IMG/VR virus record: IMGVR_UViG_3300034095_001343
Span: 1 to 64,000 of that record
DNA length: 64,000 nt
Direction: 5' to 3' (one strand)
Origin: a virus
Part shown: piece after piece, positions 56,943 through 64,000 of the stretch
How the letters are laid out: every line of letters begins with the position of its first letter
Numbering within the stretch: position 1 is the stretch's first letter
Translations under genes and position numbers: made by a program
The notes under the pieces: model-generated
Databases searched by the model: none
Told to the model about the DNA's origin: nothing
Seen by the model: the letters and a program-made list of their open reading frames with translations, nothing else

Positions 56943-59900
56943 TCAAAGATAACAATTATTAAAGTGATCTAAAAATTCTTGTTCATTTGTGAACTCACTA
57001 TTTTCAAACAACTCAATAAAATCTTCAAGGTCTTGCACCTTAAATTTCATATCTGGATTGTCTCTGTGAGCTTTAAGTTTGTTTCTATTATCTAATGCCG
57101 CCTGACTAAATGGATCATCAATATTTGAATCCCACCAAGTAGAAAGCTCTGGATATTTATTTTCACCAGCATCATTATCAGCAAGTAGATTATTGAAGAA
57201 TGAGTTAGCTGAGATATCAATTGCTCCACTAAGATCAATTAAATCTTCACCACCAGTTTCATCAACTTCAGGTTCTACAAGATCTTGATTTTCAATTGAT
57301 TCTGCAGACTCACTTACTTTACTAATATTCTCACCATTAACTTGGATACCTTTTTCAGTAGCTACTACACTAGAACCTGCTGAAATTTTTACACCTTTTT
57401 CCAAATCAATGTTATCTAATACTGAGTCAATATCAATTGAATCAAAAGCTGCATCTAAAGGATCTGAAGAGTTTACACTATTTACAAAGCTTCTTAATTT
57501 TTTTGTAGTAGGTCTTTCTCCAAACATAAATCCAATTGGATTCTGAGCAGTTGAACCTTTTATGTCTACTTCAACGTATTCAGCATAACTACCAACAGCC
57601 TTATTATTAAAATTGATTAAATTTTCTGCTGGGAATAAGCTTTGTGTTTTTGCAAGTACATAGTATCTATACTCAGCTTTATATTCTGATCCAACATTTT
57701 GTCTAACAACCATTGGGAATTCTACTTCAGTGTGATAGTCAGAACCTTTCTTAAGATTGATATTCTTAAAACCCGCCTTAATTAATTCTTCTTTGTTTTT
57801 ATCAAAAGTATCCGCCAATTGCTTAGTTAATTTAGAAACAGGTGGAGTATTTCTTACTGAAGAAACATTGTTTGTTTTATCAAGTCTAGAAATACCAGCA
57901 TATAAATCTACAACTAATCTTCGTACCAAGCCTGAAGCATTTACGTGAACAGGAGCTCTTAAGATAGCAGGATCTGCAACTTTTGCAGCTTTCTTTTCTT
58001 CTGCAGACTTCTTAGCCTTAGGATCAATGTTATATTGAAGATCTTGTAAAAGTTTTGCTTTTACATATTCAAATACAACCGGACTATTCTTTTTAAAGTC
58101 TGCAAGTTCTGGTGCTGAAATCAAATCTTTTGCAAAAATAACTTGCTTTCTTTCTGCAATCATATTTGTTAACTGCTCTACTTGCTCATCAAAGATTGTA
58201 ATAAAGTCTCCTGCTTCAGCATTTGTGTAGTAAGAAGACTCTATTCTATTCATATCCTTTTTGAAGAACAAGCCAAATGCATTATCCAAACCTCTAACTG
58301 AGCTATTACCAACACTACCTTGTTTTGCAACGTTATCTCCAAATACATAAATGGCTTCAGGATTAGATGTTGCAAGTGCTTTAGTAAATACTTTAGGCTC
58401 AATAGTAATACCTTTTGTTTCTGGAGCATAGATTGCAGCTCTTACTTTTTTAATCACATAAGCATTAGGAGCTGAAGTTAGATAACCTTGCATGAAATCA
58501 ATAACCAAATCATCCAGCTGCATACCAAATGTTGACTGAAATACAGTATCATTAGGTCTTTCTATTGCTGCTTGTACAGTATCAATATGAGATAAGTAAC
58601 CATCAAGAGCAATTGGAGCTACAGATTCTACAATAGATTTATAACCATACTGAAGACCATCTTTAACCATCATATAATGAACAAGTGTCTTTGCATCAGA
58701 TCTTGTTAAAGGATTTGCATACAAAGTCATAAAGCCATTTTGGATATCTAGCTTTTGTGAATCATTATATCTTAAGAATGTATTTGCTCCCGCTAAATTT
58801 AAACCAGTCTTATTACCTTTCAAATTTGCTTTCTCTGTGATGATAAAAGACTTTAAGAAATAATTATTAGCACCTTCTTCAGTTGCTCTAAGTCTGTCTA
58901 ATACTGCGGTTATATTCTCAACACCATCTTGATTATAAATTAATCCATTAGTAAGAGTAGCTACAGACTGTGCGTTATTAACTAAACCATTATGCATGTA
59001 AGCCTTAATAGTTAAGTATGATAAAAAGTCTCTAGCAATTTTAGTTTTAGTTTTATCTCTTAGTTCATAAGGTAGATTGTTTACAGTACTTTGGTAAACT
59101 ACTTCATCAGTTACTCTTCTAAATAGAGGGCTTGCTGAAAGAACCACTTTAGGTAATAAGAAATTAGTAAACTCCTGGAATCTTTCAAGATAACCAGCTT
59201 GCCATGTTTCACCTTTAAATATAGGTCTAGCATCAATCATTGGTCTATTAACACCTAATGCTAAGAACTCTTTGTCAGATAAGTTAAGACCTAACTTTTC
59301 TGTTGCTTCATTTCTCTTATCAATTGCTTCAAGACCTTGACCTAAACCATTGGTAAGATTTATGATGTCTCCCATATATTTTGTAGTGTTAGATAAACTA
59401 GCAGCATTTAAGAATTGTTCTAAGATTGAAATTTCTTCAATCACCTGCATTTTTGTAATCTCACCATTTTCTCTAAGTTCAGCCATATCAGCTTTAGTAG
59501 CAGTTGCTTTAATTAAAGGAGTGTCAATTGCTTCCATCAAAGAATTTTGAGTAACAGAAGTTCTTATCTTTTCTTCTTTCTTCTCAAGAAATGCTGTTTG
59601 TAATGCTATAATTCTTTCTTCTACAATACTTCTTGCATATACTTTTTTATCTGCAGAAGCATTAGCTTCCATAAAATAAGCTTGTCTAATAACAGGGTGG
59701 TTAACCAAAAGAACTGAAGTCTTTACAGGAACGCCTAAAGCTATTAGATTAGCTACAATAGAAAGAGCATTGATATTAAGACCAAGCTTAGCCAAAAGTC
59801 TTTCTTTAGCGTTATCCGTTGCTGCAGTAATTAAAGCAGATAAGATATACTGAGTTCTTTGACCTTGACTACCATCTTCATTTAACTCAAATGTATTTCT

Positions 59901-62900
59901 AAAGTTGCTGAATGTAACTCCTCCAAATTCAATTTGAGGCAATACTTCTTCACCGCCAACTTTAGTGCTGGCAATTTTTACATCATACTCTTGAAGAAGA
60001 TTTAAGTATAGGTTAGGTAATACAACCGCACCAATTGATCTAGAACCTTCTTTGTTGTTAGCAAACATTCTAAGCTTGCCGTATAGGTTGTCTACATCAA
60101 TACCTTCTTCTTCAGACAAAGCGGCCCATTCAGGAAGTTCTGTCTTAAGTTCATCCCAAAGATCCTTTAAAACTTCTATATCTGCAGCCTCATAAGAAAT
60201 TGCCACAGCTGTTCTTTGTTTACCGTTTTTATCCAACGCAGGCTTACCAGTATTTACAGTAGTTGTTTTACCATTCTTATCTAGGAATAAAGGTTTTCTT
60301 TCTGTAACATGGTCATTACCCATAAGAGCAACTTTGTAATCAAGAATATCATTGTTGATTGCTGCAGCATATGGTTCATGTCCAAATTTTTTCTTATAAG
60401 TCTTATATTGAGCTAAAGTAACAGGCATTCCTAATACTAAAAGAGCATTTATTGAATCTTCTTTTAAACCACGACTTTGAGCAGTTAATAAATCTGAATT
60501 TGTAATGCTTATATTCTTACCCGTACCCCTTCCATTATATTTATATAATGCTTCTCCATATATAGAATCTGAATCTTTTACTTTTTCGTTTACATATCTA
60601 ACATAATCTAAATATTTATTATCTTCTGTTTTAGCTTTACCATATTCAAAGAACTCTCCATTCTTTTCATAAAACTCTTTAAACTGCATGTAAACCTTAT
60701 CAATATCAAAGTCAGCTCCTGATATCTCAATAAGTTCTCTTGCAAACACACCAGAAGAACCATAAGCGGCAGGCATAAAGTCTATCCACTTAACGTTATA
60801 AGTTGAATGGTTATCTTGTGAAGGAATACGTACAGCAAACATTTTACCTACAACATCAGGAATAGATTTTCCTTTAAGTTGTAATTCTTTCATCACTTCT
60901 TTGTGATGAGGTGGTAATAACATCTCACCATACTTTTGTCCTGTTGCTTTTCCTTTTGAGTCATACTCTTTCATGTTATGTCTCAAACGGTCAATAATAA
61001 CAACACCGGCACCTTTAGATTTTTTTACTGCATCTTTAAGACCTGCAATATTTTCATCATTACCAGGATAAGAACCTTCATCAATATTAAATAGAATGTC
61101 AGGCTTACTAGCCATAGCTTCATATTGTGCTTCAGTAATAATCTCATGTTTATCTGGCATACCGTTTTCATCTACAGAAAGAACTCTTCTGTAAACTCTT
61201 ATACCATAGTCAGAAACCAATGATACTGTTGCACCAGGTACCTTCTCATTAAATACACTCTTACTAAAATAGCTCATAAATAAATTCAAGAACTTATCAT
61301 AAGTAAGAGGGTTGTTAAGATTATACTTTTGATTTCCTGATTCATCAAGTGAGAATAGTTCCATCAAATGACTTGAAGAACCTGTAGATGCAAGACTGGC
61401 TTCAGCATATCTTAAGTATGTATAAAGATCTGCAGTAATAGCATTTTCTTTAATACTCTTCTGAAGTTCATCCATTGCGTAGTCTACATCAAAAGAGAAT
61501 ACTAAATTTCTCTTGTTGATATAATTCAAGTTACCTCTATCTCTAGTTGCTTTGTGATAAGCAGCTCTTACCTCACCTAATGTTAATTTCTCACCATTGA
61601 TGATTACTTCTGTTGAATCATTTTGTTCTGAAGTAACCAAGGTCTTAACCTGAGTAGGATCTGTTATAACAGTTTTGTTAGATGGGTTGATTACCTGCAA
61701 TCCTAAATAATTAGCATCAAGAGTAACAGATTGATCTTGCCCTAATGGAGTTGTTGTTCCAGTAACACCATGAATGTTAGATACATTCTTTTGCATCATC
61801 TTTAAGGCTGATCTTGGAGCAGCTACTGAAACTGTATCATTTTCTTTTTCAAATGCTTCAAGCTTAACTCTTAAGTTATGTAAAGCAAGTTTGTTAGGTT
61901 TAGGAATAGTGTAGTTACCTTCAGAATCTTTCAATGAAGTAAACTGTGGTAATAATGGGAATGCAGACATCTTAACAAATGTTTTACCATCTGCATATAC
62001 AAGCTTCTGAGAGTTGAGCATTTCTTGTCTCTTAGCATATCCTGTAGATTCTTCTGTCCCAAAAATATCCTCAGCACTAATATCCTCACCTCTTTCAATT
62101 CTATCAAACAATTCTGCTTGAGCCGGAGTAAGTTTACCAAAACCATATTGGAAGTTACGGAAAGCTTTAGTAGTCATCCATAACTGAGCATCCGCATTCT
62201 TAACTTCACCTACATTGTATGTTGCATTAACAATAGGTTCTGTTAATTCAAACAATGAGATTTCTTGTAATGGTTTAAAAATACCATACTCTGGTGCAGC
62301 TACTGTACTTGCAGCACTATAGTAAGATGCAGATTGTGCTTTTGCTCTTTTAATTTCATCAACAGCATCTTTCAAACTATAAGCACTATCACCTAACAAA
62401 ATCTGATTGATAGCTGTGGTATTAATATAATCATTAAAGAAGATCTGCTTTAAGTTGTATTCAGTATCTTCAGGAATAATGTTTAGTAATCTAGCAGATT
62501 TTTGGGCATCTCCAGTTACTGCACCACCTGCTGTCTGAATACCATTGGTTAAGAAAGTTCCTAACCCACCTTGTGAATCAACAACTTTCTTGTTAGTTTT
62601 TGAACCAACAAGTTCATCTAGTGTAATATTAAACTCTGCAAATTCTTGGTCCATTCTATTTTGCAAGAATGCTTTCAACTCTGATTCCTTTATACCAAGC
62701 TTTTGGATAGCTTCAGCAAAAGTTAATCCTGCAAACTCTGGAGAACGTGCAGCTTCGGTTAGTTTATTTACGTAACCTTCTACTTCAAATCCACCAACAA
62801 GACCTGCAACTTGTTCCATTAAATTAGCTTCTCCAGCTTCCATCAAATCATACATGTACATAGGTTTCTTACCTTGTAAGAAATTTTGCTCATTGCTTGA

Positions 62901-64000
62901 CTCTACATAGAACTTCTTAGTTCCAATACGTACTTCATATTTGAACTGATCATTTTGAATAAGTGAAATAGAACCCTTAAGATCTTCAAAGATTCTTTCT
63001 CTATTCTCAGGAGTAACTCTTACCAAACCTCTACCAATAATTCTCTTTGGTACATTCTTATCTCCATCTTTAGTTTTTACAATAGCATCACGGACAACAC
63101 CTGTAGATGTAAAACCAATAAACTGTTCTGCAGCTTTTTTATCATATACAAGAGAAGTCTGATCTCCTTTTTCAATTCTCGCTAACTTGATATCAGAAGT
63201 TTGAATTGTAACAATACCTTGACGGCTTTCTTTCTTCTGACCTAGTGGACTTAAAAGAACACCTGTTTTATGGAAGTTGAAAGCTCTAGCTTTATTTACA
63301 CTATCACTTGCTACATTGATAGGAATGATTTCTTCAGTTCCTGTCTCTGCATTTGGAATTGCGAGTGCGTTATATCCAACATGTAACTCTTGAGTTGCAG
63401 TTTCAGGATTAGATTCTCTTTGTATTCTTGCAAATTCTACAGCAACATTATTCAATATAGCATCAAGAGCTTCTTCTGTTAAAATAGTTTTCCCCCCTTT
63501 TTTATCTACAGCTTTAAATACAGGAAGAGTAATCATGTCACCAGTATTTGATGCTTCAAGTACACGTAAAAGTACTGGAGCTAATGTAGCAACCTCTATA
63601 GTTCCATCTTCTTTTGTCCAGGAAACAGTATTAACTTTTCCAGTCAAAGGATCTACAGCATATGTGTAAGAGTTAATCAAGTTAAGAATAAACTCTCTTG
63701 GAGTTGAATCACCATAGGTTGTGCCTGATGACGGAGTTCTACCTGAAGTTTCAGACATCAAACCATTTTCATCTACATCTATATTTCCTGTTTTTGAACC
63801 GGCAATTCTTAGAATTCTTAATCTACCTTCTGCAGAAAGCTGTTTAAAAGCCTCACTGTTTAATAAAAAGTTATTTATAAGATACTCATCTGAATTCTTA
63901 AGTTCTTCAATCTTAGAACCTTCACCGGCAACATCATTCAATGCAGCTATTTGTTTCAGGTGAAATGAAGGTAATTGGTGAGCATATACCAAGTCTCCAT
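56943..64000 (-). CDS. Giant virion RNA polymerase-like protein, partial at window end
   Basis: The reading frame continues beyond base 64000, so the true N-terminus is outside. The visible part is over 2340 residues. SGADFDIDKVYMQFKEFYEK (D codons at 60699-60713) carries the DxDxD metal-binding signature of the two-barrel RNA polymerase fold known for crAss-like virion polymerases. In the C-terminal region AIYVFGDNVAKQGSVGNSSV (codons near 58330-58352) recalls nucleotide-binding YpsA/macro-like segments. Such polymerases are packaged and transcribe early genes. Confidence 0.75.
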   Translation of the reverse strand, partial: GDLVYAHQLPSFHLKQIAALNDVAGEGSKIEELKNSDEYLINNFLLNSEAFKQLSAEGRLRILRIAGSKTGNIDVDENGLMSETSGRTPSSGTTYGDSTPREFILNLINSYTYAVDPLTGKVNTVSWTKEDGTIEVATLAPVLLRVLEASNTGDMITLPVFKAVDKKGGKTILTEEALDAILNNVAVEFARIQRESNPETATQELHVGYNALAIPNAETGTEEIIPINVASDSVNKARAFNFHKTGVLLSPLGQKKESRQGIVTIQTSDIKLARIEKGDQTSLVYDKKAAEQFIGFTSTGVVRDAIVKTKDGDKNVPKRIIGRGLVRVTPENRERIFEDLKGSISLIQNDQFKYEVRIGTKKFYVESSNEQNFLQGKKPMYMYDLMEAGEANLMEQVAGLVGGFEVEGYVNKLTEAARSPEFAGLTFAEAIQKLGIKESELKAFLQNRMDQEFAEFNITLDELVGSKTNKKVVDSQGGLGTFLTNGIQTAGGAVTGDAQKSARLLNIIPEDTEYNLKQIFFNDYINTTAINQILLGDSAYSLKDAVDEIKRAKAQSASYYSAASTVAAPEYGIFKPLQEISLFELTEPIVNATYNVGEVKNADAQLWMTTKAFRNFQYGFGKLTPAQAELFDRIERGEDISAEDIFGTEESTGYAKRQEMLNSQKLVYADGKTFVKMSAFPLLPQFTSLKDSEGNYTIPKPNKLALHNLRVKLEAFEKENDTVSVAAPRSALKMMQKNVSNIHGVTGTTTPLGQDQSVTLDANYLGLQVINPSNKTVITDPTQVKTLVTSEQNDSTEVIINGEKLTLGEVRAAYHKATRDRGNLNYINKRNLVFSFDVDYAMDELQKSIKENAITADLYTYLRYAEASLASTGSSSHLMELFSLDESGNQKYNLNNPLTYDKFLNLFMSYFSKSVFNEKVPGATVSLVSDYGIRVYRRVLSVDENGMPDKHEIITEAQYEAMASKPDILFNIDEGSYPGNDENIAGLKDAVKKSKGAGVVIIDRLRHNMKEYDSKGKATGQKYGEMLLPPHHKEVMKELQLKGKSIPDVVGKMFAVRIPSQDNHSTYNVKWIDFMPAAYGSSGVFARELIEISGADFDIDKVYMQFKEFYEKNGEFFEYGKAKTEDNKYLDYVRYVNEKVKDSDSIYGEALYKYNGRGTGKNISITNSDLLTAQSRGLKEDSINALLVLGMPVTLAQYKTYKKKFGHEPYAAAINNDILDYKVALMGNDHVTERKPLFLDKNGKTTTVNTGKPALDKNGKQRTAVAISYEAADIEVLKDLWDELKTELPEWAALSEEEGIDVDNLYGKLRMFANNKEGSRSIGAVVLPNLYLNLLQEYDVKIASTKVGGEEVLPQIEFGGVTFSNFRNTFELNEDGSQGQRTQYILSALITAATDNAKERLLAKLGLNINALSIVANLIALGVPVKTSVLLVNHPVIRQAYFMEANASADKKVYARSIVEERIIALQTAFLEKKEEKIRTSVTQNSLMEAIDTPLIKATATKADMAELRENGEITKMQVIEEISILEQFLNAASLSNTTKYMGDIINLTNGLGQGLEAIDKRNEATEKLGLNLSDKEFLALGVNRPMIDARPIFKGETWQAGYLERFQEFTNFLLPKVVLSASPLFRRVTDEVVYQSTVNNLPYELRDKTKTKIARDFLSYLTIKAYMHNGLVNNAQSVATLTNGLIYNQDGVENITAVLDRLRATEEGANNYFLKSFIITEKANLKGNKTGLNLAGANTFLRYNDSQKLDIQNGFMTLYANPLTRSDAKTLVHYMMVKDGLQYGYKSIVESVAPIALDGYLSHIDTVQAAIERPNDTVFQSTFGMQLDDLVIDFMQGYLTSAPNAYVIKKVRAAIYAPETKGITIEPKVFTKALATSNPEAIYVFGDNVAKQGSVGNSSVRGLDNAFGLFFKKDMNRIESSYYTNAEAGDFITIFDEQVEQLTNMIAERKQVIFAKDLISAPELADFKKNSPVVFEYVKAKLLQDLQYNIDPKAKKSAEEKKAAKVADPAILRAPVHVNASGLVRRLVVDLYAGISRLDKTNNVSSVRNTPPVSKLTKQLADTFDKNKEELIKAGFKNINLKKGSDYHTEVEFPMVVRQNVGSEYKAEYRYYVLAKTQSLFPAENLINFNNKAVGSYAEYVEVDIKGSTAQNPIGFMFGERPTTKKLRSFVNSVNSSDPLDAAFDSIDIDSVLDNIDLEKGVKISAGSSVVATEKGIQVNGENISKVSESAESIENQDLVEPEVDETGGEDLIDLSGAIDISANSFFNNLLADNDAGENKYPELSTWWDSNIDDPFSQAALDNRNKLKAHRDNPDMKFKVQDLEDFIELFENSEFTNEQEFLDHFNNCYL

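Noticed and set aside
61931-62775. Open frames on both strands inside the giant minus-strand gene
   Set aside because: They are shadows of the polymerase-like gene in other frames, without start context or recognisable protein features.
1-64000. CRISPR array
   Set aside because: No regularly spaced short direct repeats were found on reading through.
1-64000. Reassigned stop codons (TAG or TGA read as sense, as in some crAss-like phages)
   Set aside because: TAA, TAG and TGA all end well-formed genes here, and core genes run open in the standard code. The stops inside the ATPase and VWA genes are explained by introns.

Overview
The window reads as part of a large, AT-rich, double-stranded DNA tailed phage of a Bacteroidota host, most probably a crAss-like phage (order Crassvirales). 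Evidence for the phage type is a giant protein carrying a DxDxD RNA polymerase signature (GADFDIDKVY) next to a 1909-residue companion, a family-B DNA polymerase, DnaG-like primase, DnaB-like helicase, SF2/SNF2-like helicase, uracil-DNA glycosylase, a set of tiny Lys-rich virion-type proteins, and replication and virion genes on opposite strands. Evidence for the host phylum is the promoter form TTG-N20-TAnnTTTG-like in front of several genes and weak Shine-Dalgarno signals. All three standard stop codons are used. Portal, major capsid protein and terminase are not seen and would lie outside the window.

Layout. (1) 1-1481: a leader-like region with two small genes and long stretches of folded non-coding sequence. 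(2) 1482-7268: many small, overlapping, mostly unrecognised plus-strand genes. (3) 7280-8138: two odd tRNA-like elements flanking a methylglyoxal synthase gene, followed by a multi-hairpin RNA candidate. (4) 8190-10969: a peptidoglycan hydrolase, a helicase, and a higher-GC insert of three small ORFs whose ends behave like integron cassettes with attC-like folds. (5) 11525-37408: replication, recombination and nucleotide metabolism, including a MoxR/VWA-metalloprotease operon with two paralogous partners. (6) 37405-47165, minus strand: virion, adhesin, tail-fibre and lysis genes with many small basic proteins. (7) 47266-51152, plus strand: ribonucleotide reductase NrdB (with an intein) and NrdA. 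(8) 51210-64000, minus strand: two giant genes, the second running off the window; they are taken to be the virion RNA polymerase and its partner.

Selfish elements are dense. There are three group I introns: two in a RecA/AAA-like ATPase gene, separated by a 52-nt exon, and one inside the HExxH motif of the metalloprotease-VWA gene. There are also a GIY-YIG and a LAGLIDADG intron-encoded endonuclease with their own promoters, a free-standing HNH endonuclease, and a Hint/LAGLIDADG intein in NrdB. The splice sites given here come from P1/P10 pairing and from reading-frame restoration, not from any search. The joined proteins are 228 and 386 residues long.

How it fits together: the plus-strand block would make dNTPs (NrdAB, dNMP kinase, MazG-like hydrolases, HAD phosphatase) and replicate and recombine DNA (DnaA-like C-terminal protein, helicases, primase, PolB, RusA, PD-(D/E)XK nuclease, SSB candidate). 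The minus-strand blocks would build the virion and its injected polymerase and lyse the host (glucosaminidase, holin candidate, u-spanin). Family assignments rest on motifs read by eye.
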